Origin: FEN-1219 sp963728995
Lineage (GTDB): Bacteria > Pseudomonadota > Gammaproteobacteria > Steroidobacterales > Rariloculaceae
Assembly: GCA_963728995.1 (NCBI GenBank)
Contig: CAVSMD010000007.1
Location: 156,902-220,901, forward strand
DNA length: 64,000 nt
Direction: 5' to 3'
In this document: piece after piece, positions 47,134-54,272 of the stretch
How positions within the stretch are numbered: position 1 is the first letter of the stretch
How the letters are laid out: each line of letters opens with the position of its first letter
Notes under the pieces: model-generated
Told to the model about the DNA's origin: nothing
What the model saw: the letters and a program-made list of their open reading frames with translations, nothing else
Databases searched by the model: none
Position numbers and translations under genes: made by a program

Positions 47134-48141
47134 ATGCGACGCCCACTCTCCGCCTACGCGCTCGCCGCGACTACGCTTTGCGCCGCGCCCGTGTTCGCCC
47201 ATCACAGCCAGTCCATGTTCGACACCTCCAAGGAGATCGTGATCGAAGGCAAGGTCGCGCGGTTCGAGTGGACGAACCCGCATATGTACCTGGTCGTCGA
47301 AACCAAAGGGCCGGACGGCAAACCGGCCATGGTGGAAGGCGAAGGGCTCGGCATCACGCAGGCGCTGGTCGACGGACTCAAGCGCGAGGACCTCAAGCCC
47401 GGCACGCCGGTCGTCATGCGCGCCAATCCGAACCGCGGTGGCTGGGGCAAGCAGGTGCGTATCCTCGACGTCACGACGGAGGACGGCGAGATTCACCCGT
47501 TCTACGAAGCGAATCACCGCACCCGCACCCTCACGCCGGCCGAGAGCATCGCGGGCCACTGGGCGCCGAACCGGGCCGCGCTCGGCGCGGGGTTCGGGGC
47601 CATGGCGCGCTTTCCGGTCACGCCGGAGGGCCGCGAGGCTCAGAAGAAGATGCTCGCCGACGGGATCTGCTACGTCGAGCCCATACCGTTCCTCGCGGTG
47701 CTCGACGAGCTGCGCACGATCGACGTCGGCAAAGACCAAGTCGTGATGCATTTCGACAACACCGGCGAGCGGGTCGACCGCGTCATTCCGATCACCGACA
47801 AGCATCCCGCCAACCCCAAACCCACGCGCCAGGGGAGCTCCATCGGCCGGTGGGACGGCGACACGCTCGTGATCGACACGATCGCGTTCGCGCCCGACCC
47901 GAGCGGCCTCGGCGCCAACGTACCCTCGAGCGCGGGCAAGCACACCGTCGAGCGGCTGACGCTCGCGGACGACCACTTGCGGCTACGCTACGAGGTCGCC
48001 GTCGAAGACCCGGTGTATCTCACGGGGCCGGCCTCGTTGACGCAGCAGTGGGATCACCGCCCCGACCTCGAGTTCTCGCAGGACACGGGCAAGTGCGATC
48101 CGAAGGCCGCGAACAAGTACAAGGACGGATTGCCGAAGTAA
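47134..48141 (+). CDS. DUF6152-like exported protein
   Basis: A 335-residue protein with a signal peptide ending VFAHHS, the conserved His-His-Ser start of DUF6152, and the adjacent EFxWTNPH-like motif (RFEWTNPHMYLVVE). The remaining 230 residues (GHWAPNRAALGAGFG, RWDGDTLVIDTIAF) are of a type common in soil and marine proteobacteria and often occur near TonB receptors or amidohydrolases. No catalytic residues are known. It is convergent with the VapBC pair, six bases apart. Confidence 0.8.
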   Translation: MRRPLSAYALAATTLCAAPVFAHHSQSMFDTSKEIVIEGKVARFEWTNPHMYLVVETKGPDGKPAMVEGEGLGITQALVDGLKREDLKPGTPVVMRANPNRGGWGKQVRILDVTTEDGEIHPFYEANHRTRTLTPAESIAGHWAPNRAALGAGFGAMARFPVTPEGREAQKKMLADGICYVEPIPFLAVLDELRTIDVGKDQVVMHFDNTGERVDRVIPITDKHPANPKPTRQGSSIGRWDGDTLVIDTIAFAPDPSGLGANVPSSAGKHTVERLTLADDHLRLRYEVAVEDPVYLTGPASLTQQWDHRPDLEFSQDTGKCDPKAANKYKDGLPK

Positions 48142-48146
48142 GACGT

Positions 48147-48551
48147 CTACGCGCCCTCCAGGAGCTGGGCGCCGTCCAGCCTCGCCGCTTGCGCGTCGAA
48201 CGTAATCAGCGGCGGCCGCGCGTGCGTCACGGCGCAGCCCAGATGCAGACATTCGGCGAAGTCTGCGTTCGTCGATCTGTAGAAAAAAAGCGCGCGTTCG
48301 ACGGACCCTTCGCCCTGGAATTCGATCTCGCGGGTTTCCAGCAGGTTGACCAGGGTCGAGAGAACCGCGTCTTTGGGGCAGCGATATCTCGATCGCAGCA
48401 CCCCCTCCAGCTCCAACGTGACGGTGAGGGGGACGAATAGCGCCTCCTCCGCCTCTGCGCTCTTTCGCGCTAGCGCTTCGGCTTGCGCAGCTTGTCGCGC
48501 GTCGTCGCCAACCAGTAACCGCACCAGCACGTTGGTATCGAGAGTGGGCAA
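48147..48551 (-). CDS. vapC: PIN-domain ribonuclease toxin VapC
   Basis: A 134-residue PIN-domain protein. Acidic residues for the metal site are visible in LDTNVLVRLL (Asp5), LELEGVL, NADFAECLHL and TFD. VapC toxins cut tRNA or rRNA when the antitoxin is lost. The gene follows the AbrB-type antitoxin by three bases, the usual order for vapBC. Confidence 0.93.
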   Translation of the reverse strand: MPTLDTNVLVRLLVGDDARQAAQAEALARKSAEAEEALFVPLTVTLELEGVLRSRYRCPKDAVLSTLVNLLETREIEFQGEGSVERALFFYRSTNADFAECLHLGCAVTHARPPLITFDAQAARLDGAQLLEGA

Positions 48552-48554
48552 AGC

Positions 48555-48776
48555 CTATGGCCGCCCGATCCGCATCTTCTTTACTGCTAGCTTCTTCCTC
48601 GTTCGCTTGAGCCGGCCCGCCAACGTACGCAACGACCGTGTCTTGGCCCGCATGACTGTCGTGCCATCGGGCATGACGGTAAAAACGACCCGATCCTGGT
48701 GCTGGAGCCCCATGGCTCGTCGCACCTCGGCTGGGATCGTGATCTGCCCTTTACTGGTTACGGCCGATTCGGCCAT
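48555..48776 (-). CDS. vapB: AbrB/SpoVT-family antitoxin VapB
   Basis: A 73-residue protein with the swapped-hairpin DNA-binding motif VTSKGQITIPAEVRRAMGLQ. Its basic C-terminal tail (RTRKKLAVKKMRIGRP) should wrap the toxin. It would bind VapC and its own promoter. The upstream 48777-49064 gap (288 bases) holds the promoter; no other gene is seen there. Confidence 0.92.
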   Translation of the reverse strand: MAESAVTSKGQITIPAEVRRAMGLQHQDRVVFTVMPDGTTVMRAKTRSLRTLAGRLKRTRKKLAVKKMRIGRP

Positions 48777-49064
48777 TGCCGTCTCCTTACTTCTAGATCA
48801 ATTGTGAGGCGCTCTCGACCGCTGCGTAGAGGGTTCTTCGAGACGAGTCCGGGCAGGTGGGCGGACTGCGGGACGTTCGCGAGCTTTCGTTACGCGCCGA
48901 CGGTAGTCGACTACACTATCTTCGTCCGGGGCAACTCGACCGCTTCATCGATGAAAACGAGCGCCGGTATAGGTCTCTAAAAGCCGCAGGTTAAGTTCCG
49001 GCCGCTCGCTCCTGAATCCCTTCGGCTCGCTAGTGCTCGAACCTCCACCAGCATCCAAGACGCT

Positions 49065-49472
49065 ATGGCATACGGCACCGGAATCGCTCTCGCGTTGATC
49101 GTCGCGTTCTTCGCGCGCGTCACTGGCCTCGACCGCGATCGAGCGTTCTACCCAACGGTGGCGATCGTCGTCGCTTCGTACTACTTGTTGTTTGCCGCCA
49201 TGGGCGGTTCTGGATACGCGCTGGTCGTGGAGGCGATCGTGATGATCGCCTTCGTGGCAGTGGCCGTGGCTGGGTTCAAGCTCAATCTATGGCTGGCCGT
49301 TGCGGCGCTGGCCGGTCATGGCGTGTTCGATGTGCTGCACAATTTCGTGGTGACGAATCCAGGAGTCCCTGAATGGTGGCCCGCCTTCTGTCTGACGTAC
49401 GACATCGCCGCCGCCGGCGCTCTAGCGTGGCTATTGATGCGCTCGAAACTCGCGGCCCGACAGGTTCCCTGA
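49065..49472 (+). CDS. Hypothetical membrane protein
   Basis: A 135-residue protein with about four hydrophobic segments, including a GHGVFDVLHNFVVTNPGVP motif that recurs in uncharacterised bacterial membrane proteins. There is no known function. Its 3' end lies 17 bases before the start I chose for the next gene. Confidence 0.65.
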   Translation: MAYGTGIALALIVAFFARVTGLDRDRAFYPTVAIVVASYYLLFAAMGGSGYALVVEAIVMIAFVAVAVAGFKLNLWLAVAALAGHGVFDVLHNFVVTNPGVPEWWPAFCLTYDIAAAGALAWLLMRSKLAARQVP

Positions 49473-49489
49473 CCATCGGGGCTCGCCAC

Positions 49490-50515
49490 ATGCAGACCAC
49501 CTCGAAGCTGTCCACCGTCGCCGCCCACGCCGCCATGATGAAGGCGGTCATTCACCGCGAGTACGGAGAGCCCGACGTGCTGACGGTGGGTGAAGCCCCG
49601 AAGCCGGTGCCGGGCGACGACGACGTCCTCATTCGTGTGGTCGCAGCGGGCGTGAGCGTTGGCGATCACCACGTCATCACTGGTAAGCCCTACCTCATAC
49701 GGCTAAGCCCGTTCGGCGGTCTCCCCGCGCCGAAGCACGCCGTGCCAGGAACCGCGATGTCGGGCCGCGTGGAGTCGGTCGGCGCGAACGTCACCGGCTT
49801 CCGTATCGGCGACGAGGTTTTCGGCCAGGCGCAGAACGGTGCCTTCGCGGAATACGTCGTGATGCCCGCGAGGCTCGTCGCGCACAAACCGAAGAACCTC
49901 TCGTTCGAAGAGGCCGCGGCCGTGCCCTGGGGCACGACGGCGCTGCAAGGTCTGCGTGACGCCGGCGAGCTTACGTCCGGTGAGCGTGTGCTCGTGTACG
50001 GCGCGTCGGGTGCCGTGGGCACGTGGGCCGTGCAGCTCGCGAAGTCGCTTGGCGCACACGTGACCGCAGTGTGCAGCACGCGCAACGTTGAACTCGTGCG
50101 CTCGCTCGGCGCTAACGACGTCATCGACTACACGAAGAGCGATTTCGTCGAGGGTGGCGAGCGCTTCGACGTGCTAATGGACATGGTCGGCAACCGCGCC
50201 TTGTCGGACTGCAAACGGGTGTTGAACGCCGGAGGCCGCTACGTGCCCTGCTCGGCCGGTGGCGGTGATTGGCTGGGCCCCATCGTGCGCATCATCGGCG
50301 GACTGCTCACGTTTCTCTTCGGCGGCAAACGCTTCAAGATGTTCGTGCAGAACGTCAACGCCGCCGACCTCGTGGTGATGCGCGAGCTCATCGAGGCCGG
50401 CGCCATGAAGCCGGTAGTCGAACGTACTTGGCTGGTCTCGGAGGTAGGCGCCGCGCTGAATCATGTTGGAGCGGGGCACTCGCGAGGGCTGAACGTCGTG
50501 CGCATCTCCGGTTGA
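49490..50515 (+). CDS. NAD(P)-dependent alcohol dehydrogenase/quinone reductase family protein (MDR)
   Basis: A 341-residue medium-chain reductase. The N-terminal MKAVIHREYGEPDVL, the GDEVFGQAQNGAFAEYVVMPA region and the nucleotide-binding YGASGAVGTWAVQLAKSLGA identify the quinone-oxidoreductase branch; the zinc ligands of true alcohol dehydrogenases are not visible. Likely reaction is NADPH-dependent reduction of quinones or enones. I started at ATG 49490; the family often begins at the later ATG (49538), and no ribosome site decides it. Confidence 0.88.
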   Translation: MQTTSKLSTVAAHAAMMKAVIHREYGEPDVLTVGEAPKPVPGDDDVLIRVVAAGVSVGDHHVITGKPYLIRLSPFGGLPAPKHAVPGTAMSGRVESVGANVTGFRIGDEVFGQAQNGAFAEYVVMPARLVAHKPKNLSFEEAAAVPWGTTALQGLRDAGELTSGERVLVYGASGAVGTWAVQLAKSLGAHVTAVCSTRNVELVRSLGANDVIDYTKSDFVEGGERFDVLMDMVGNRALSDCKRVLNAGGRYVPCSAGGGDWLGPIVRIIGGLLTFLFGGKRFKMFVQNVNAADLVVMRELIEAGAMKPVVERTWLVSEVGAALNHVGAGHSRGLNVVRISG

Positions 50516-50693
50516 CTGTGGATCGCGTACCCGCGCGGCAGCCCAAGGCCGCTGACGGAGCGACGCTCGAGCCCTGTCGCTGACCGCCACTTCGTCGGTC
50601 TGAAACATAACGTACGCGTTCGTGAAGGCGTTCCGTTCCGGGCCTGCGCCTCGCTGCTACGATACCTGGCACCCGCGCGGGCAAGGAATGCCG

Positions 50694-51374
50694 ATGACTC
50701 CCGATCGATTCACCAAGCTCCAACGCGCCCTCGACGCTCGTCAACCCGATCTCACGGTGTTCATGGACGCCGTGAGCAAACCGCACAACCTCTCCGCGAT
50801 CATCCGCACGGCCGATGCCGTCGGCATCCAGCGGCTGCACACGGTCTCGACGGGCGACTCGGTGCATCACATGACGGCGGGCGGCGCGAAGCACTGGGTG
50901 GCGATTACGACGCACCGCTCCAGGCGCACCGCGCTCGCGGCGTTGCGTGGCGAGGGTTGGCGGCTCGTGGCTGCGCATGGTGGCGAAAGGACGCGCGATT
51001 ATCGCGACATCGATTACACGCAGAAGGTGGCGATCATGGCCGGCGCGGAGCTCGTCGGATTGAGCGACGCTGCTCGGGCGGAGGCCGACGAGCACGTCGC
51101 GATTCCGATGCACGGTCTCGGGGCCTCGCTGAACGTAGCGGTGGCTGTCGGCATCATCCTGCTCGAGGCCGAGCGGCAGCGGCTCGCAGCCGGGTTCTAC
51201 GACAAGTCGCGACTCACGCCCGAGGAGCGCACGCGCACGCTGTTCGAGTGGTCGTATCCGGACATTGCGGAACGTTGCCGTGCGCTCGGGCGGCCTTATC
51301 CCGCGCTCACGGCCGATGGCATGATCGCGTCGAATCCGTCGATCGACATATCGACTGTCAGCGTCAAGGACTGA
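50694..51374 (+). CDS. trmH: tRNA (guanosine(18)-2'-O)-methyltransferase
   Basis: A 226-residue SPOUT methyltransferase, close to E. coli TrmH in sequence and size. Visible motifs: RQPDLTVFMDAVSKPHNLSA and AIIRTADAVGI (motif 1, catalytic Arg), then IPMHGLGASLNVAVAVGIIL (motif 3, SAM knot). It methylates the 2'-OH of G18 in the D-loop. Of two nearby ATGs, 50694 has AAGGA at six bases and is preferred over 50688. The 3' end touches a fragment of duplicated DNA. Confidence 0.9.
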   Translation: MTPDRFTKLQRALDARQPDLTVFMDAVSKPHNLSAIIRTADAVGIQRLHTVSTGDSVHHMTAGGAKHWVAITTHRSRRTALAALRGEGWRLVAAHGGERTRDYRDIDYTQKVAIMAGAELVGLSDAARAEADEHVAIPMHGLGASLNVAVAVGIILLEAERQRLAAGFYDKSRLTPEERTRTLFEWSYPDIAERCRALGRPYPALTADGMIASNPSIDISTVSVKD

Positions 51375-51435
51375 AGCAGGGTCGACGAGCGAGAACGAGT
51401 GCGTGCAAACAGATCCAGCAGCCGGGCCTTCAGTG

Positions 51436-51550
51436 GCCGACCGACCGCAACGAGACCAACGATCGTTCCCACAGTGACGCGCAGGCCGCGGATACACGGC
51501 TTACCACCCATGACCGCTGGGTTCGTTGTGATTCGCGTGAGTTCTTTCAC
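51436..51550 (-). pseudogene. DUF433 antitoxin fragment
   Basis: Starts at a GTG (51550) with the same 5' part as the intact gene at 62491-62721 (VKELTRITTNPAVMGGKP then RGLRVTVGTIVGLVA) and loses similarity at about 51440, then runs into unrelated sequence overlapping the trmH 3' end. The toxin-contact half is missing. The partner DUF5615 gene is not present here. Confidence 0.8.
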
Positions 51551-51846
51551 TTTTCCGCCTCCGGCACGACAGCGCATTGTACGTCTGCTCTGCCGGACAT
51601 GACTGCGGCCCCCGTCACTGCAGACAGCAGTTCTTGTATTTCTTACCGTTACCGCACGGGCAGGGCTCGTTACGTCCCACCGGCAACGATGCGCGGCCTT
51701 GCCGAGCACGGTCCCCCGCGCCCTCCAATCGCCGCGCGAGCCAGTAGGCGTGGAGCGCCCGGGCGTTGGGCGCAATCGCATCACGGAGCTTCGCCGCCTC
51801 GGTCTCAGGCAGCTCATGTGCCAGCCAGTCGGTCGTGGCCGTAATG
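51446..51846. repeat. Left copy of a 401-bp duplicated block
   Basis: This segment aligns without gaps to 62617-63017 (constant offset 11171) at visibly over 90 per cent identity. It carries the 5' end of a DUF433 gene and the 3' end of a SEC-C/UPF0149 gene. Sequence on both sides is unrelated, and the right copy is the fuller version of both genes. Confidence 0.9.
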
Positions 51847-51887
51847 GCGAACCACTCGTCGTACGTTCTCGAGGTGCTGGTCAGCAC
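51615..51887 (-). pseudogene. SEC-C motif/UPF0149-family C-terminal fragment
   Basis: Encodes up to 90 residues ending in the zinc-binding SEC-C motif (GRNEPCPCGNGKKYKNCC). It matches the C-terminal part of the longer gene at 62786-63262, but the upstream domain is absent and replaced by unrelated codons before TTDWLAHELPETEAAKLRD. Probably not functional. The rest of the 51888-52132 gap shows nothing recognisable. Confidence 0.75.
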
Positions 51888-52132
51888 TCCGAACGGTATC
51901 GCGAAAAGTCGGAACGCCCTGAGTGGTCGAGCGCGGACGATGCTCGAGACCTTGATGGCCCAGTGGCCTATTCGACGACACTAGCCAACGGCGAACGAAT
52001 CGGTCCTTCGTCTACTAGTGAGCGTAGGATGATTTCAGGGCCCAATGCCCACCCACGGCGTTCGGCCAACGGCACCCGCCCGACGACATTGCCGTGTGAT
52101 CCCGCACCGCGGGCTGCTACTTCGAGCGAAAG

Positions 52133-53653
52133 TTGAGCATCGGTCTACATCGCCCGCTGTGTCCCGACGGCGGTTCCGCGCTCAGCGCAGCGTCCGACAC
52201 GCCGTGCGCCGAGCGTGCGCGCCCGTTCGTGCTCGCAGCCACCATTCTTGCTTCCGCCATGACCTTCATCGACGGCTCGATCGTCACGATCGCCCTTCCC
52301 GCGTTGCAGTCGGACCTTGGCGCCTCCTTCGCATCGCTCCAATGGATCGTCAACGGATATGCGCTGTTCCTTGGCGGGTTGATCCTGATCGGCGGCGCCG
52401 CCGGCGATCGGTTCGGCCGACGGCGTATATTCACCATCGGCCTCGTCGTGTTCGCAACTGCGTCTCTCGCGTGTGCGACGGCACCGGGCGTGGTGTCGCT
52501 CATCGTTGCGCGCAGCGTCCAGGGCATCGGGGCGGCGCTCCTCGTGCCGCAAAGCCTCGCGATCATTGCCGCCGCGTTTCCAAGAGACGTCCGAGGTCGC
52601 GCGATCGGGATGTGGGCCAGCGCGTCCGCCATCGCCACCGCGTTCGGACCGCCACTGGGCGGGCTCCTCATCGATTCCGTTGGCTGGCGCGCCGTGTTCT
52701 GGATCAATCTGCCGCTCTCCGTGGGCGCTCTTTGGCTCACGGTTGCCCACGTGCCGGAAAGCCGCGACGAGGCCGCCACGGGGGCGATCGACTGGATAGG
52801 CGGGCTGCTCGCCATCGTCGCCTTCGGCGCGCTGACAGCCGGGTTCACGGTACTCGTCGAGCCGGGAGCCGCTTTGTTCTTGCCGTTCGCTCTGATCGTG
52901 CTGGGATTGATGGGCCTGGTTGCGCTAGCGCACGCGGAAGGCTCCGTGTCGAACCCGCTGGTGCCTGCCTCGCTCTTTGCATCGCGAGACTTCACCGGCG
53001 CAAATCTCATGACGCTCCTGTTATACGGCGCCCTGAGCGCCGTGCTGTTCCTGCTACCGTTCGATCTCATCGAGCGGCGAGGCCTATCCGCGATCGAGGT
53101 GGGCCTCACGTTACTGCCGCTCGGCTTGATCATCGGAGCCGTTTCCCGGTTCGCCGGCGCATGGGCGGACCGCGTCGGGCCGCGCCGGCCGCTCGTGCTC
53201 GGCTCCGCCCTTGTGGCCGCCGCAGCCGCGGGCTTCGCCACGGGGACCGAGAGCTACCCGGCCGGCGTGCTGGTTCCCGTGCTCCTCATGTCGCTGGGCA
53301 TGGCCATCGTGGTCGCTCCGCTGACGACGGTGGTGATGAACTCGGCGCCCGACGCTCAGGCGGGTGCCGCATCCGGCGTCAACAACGCCGCCAGCCGGTT
53401 GGCGGGACTGTTTGCCGTGGCCATCGTGGGCGCGGTCGCGAGCATCTTGTTCTCCAGGTTCGTTGATGCGGCGGCGTTGTCGGAAGCGGCGCCGCTGTTC
53501 GGCGCGTTACCTCCTCGCTCGGCTCCGGATTGGCCGGTCCTGGAGGCGGCATTCCTTCGCGCCTATGGCGTTGCCATGACGATCGCCGCCGCTTGCGCGC
53601 TGGTCGCCGCGTTCATCGCCGGGTTCCTTACCTCCACAACCGAGCGGCGATAG
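52133..53653 (+). CDS. DHA2-family MFS efflux transporter
   Basis: A 506-residue major facilitator with about fourteen helices, the DHA2 (EmrB/QacA) size class. Motif A is GDRFGRRRIFTIG, the first helix has AMTFIDGSIVTIALPALQ (motif D1), and motif C is AFGPPLGGLLIDSVGWRAVFWINLP. Members export drugs or toxic metabolites by proton antiport. Start is TTG 52133 with no strong ribosome site; the first 25 residues are hydrophilic and could be an over-extension. Confidence 0.9.
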   Translation: MSIGLHRPLCPDGGSALSAASDTPCAERARPFVLAATILASAMTFIDGSIVTIALPALQSDLGASFASLQWIVNGYALFLGGLILIGGAAGDRFGRRRIFTIGLVVFATASLACATAPGVVSLIVARSVQGIGAALLVPQSLAIIAAAFPRDVRGRAIGMWASASAIATAFGPPLGGLLIDSVGWRAVFWINLPLSVGALWLTVAHVPESRDEAATGAIDWIGGLLAIVAFGALTAGFTVLVEPGAALFLPFALIVLGLMGLVALAHAEGSVSNPLVPASLFASRDFTGANLMTLLLYGALSAVLFLLPFDLIERRGLSAIEVGLTLLPLGLIIGAVSRFAGAWADRVGPRRPLVLGSALVAAAAAGFATGTESYPAGVLVPVLLMSLGMAIVVAPLTTVVMNSAPDAQAGAASGVNNAASRLAGLFAVAIVGAVASILFSRFVDAAALSEAAPLFGALPPRSAPDWPVLEAAFLRAYGVAMTIAAACALVAAFIAGFLTSTTERR

Positions 53654-53771
53654 GTTTCATGATTTAGTTCTGCCCGGTCCGTAGTGTTGGAGGAGCATCA
53701 GGGAGTGGCTTGCTAGAATCATCTCCTGGCATGGGGCTTTTAGGCCCCGCTTTCGGGAGAGCTCAACGTCC

Positions 53772-54167
53772 ATGTCCGCGATCCGACCCATCCGCCTGCT
53801 CGCACTGGCCGCCCTGCTGGCCGCGCCCGCCGTTTACGCCGGCGATGCCAAGGGCGATGCCGCCAAGGGCGAGGAACTGTTCATGGCCAATGGCTGCCCG
53901 GCCTGCCATGGCGTGACCAAGGAAGACAATTCGAAGGTGGGCCCCAATCTCGTCGGCGTCGTGGGGCGCAAGGCTGGCACCACGCCGAGCCTCTTGGGCC
54001 CCAGCGAAAACCTGAAGAAGTACGGTGTGACCTGGAGCGCCGAAACCTTGGATGAATTCCTGGCCAACCCGCAGGCCAAGGCGCCCGGCACGGCGATGGC
54101 AGGCATTCTCACCGATCCTCAGCAGCGCGCCGATGTGATCGCCTACCTCTCCACGCTGAAGAATTGA
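53772..54167 (+). CDS. Class I cytochrome c
   Basis: A 131-residue periplasmic electron carrier: signal peptide (1 to about 23, ending VYA-G), haem motif CPACH and the distal Met in PGTAMAG, with the VGPNLVGVVGRKAG loop of cytochrome c2/c550-like proteins. It probably shuttles electrons to a terminal oxidase. TAGAAT at 53714-53719 may be a -10 box for its promoter. A perfect hairpin terminator follows. Confidence 0.92.
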   Translation: MSAIRPIRLLALAALLAAPAVYAGDAKGDAAKGEELFMANGCPACHGVTKEDNSKVGPNLVGVVGRKAGTTPSLLGPSENLKKYGVTWSAETLDEFLANPQAKAPGTAMAGILTDPQQRADVIAYLSTLKN

Positions 54168-54222
54168 CGCCGTCGCCGATACGTGACGCCTTCCGCCGCG
54201 TGATCGACGCGGTGGCGCCCGC

Positions 54223-54249
54223 GAGCCCCCGGTCTTACACCGGGGGCTC
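54223..54249. terminator. Strong hairpin terminator between convergent genes
   Basis: A perfect 11-base stem, GAGCCCCCGGT and ACCGGGGGCTC, with a CTTAC loop. It lies between the cytochrome c stop (54167) and the CEMIP-like gene stop (54273) and can serve both strands. Confidence 0.8.
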
Positions 54250-54272
54250 TTGCTCACGCGGCAGCGTTCAAC

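Noticed and set aside
53733..53748. GGGGC-TTTTAG-GCCCC hairpin before the cytochrome c gene as a riboswitch or terminator
   Set aside because: The stem is only five bases and lies just before the ribosome-binding region; too little to assign a role.
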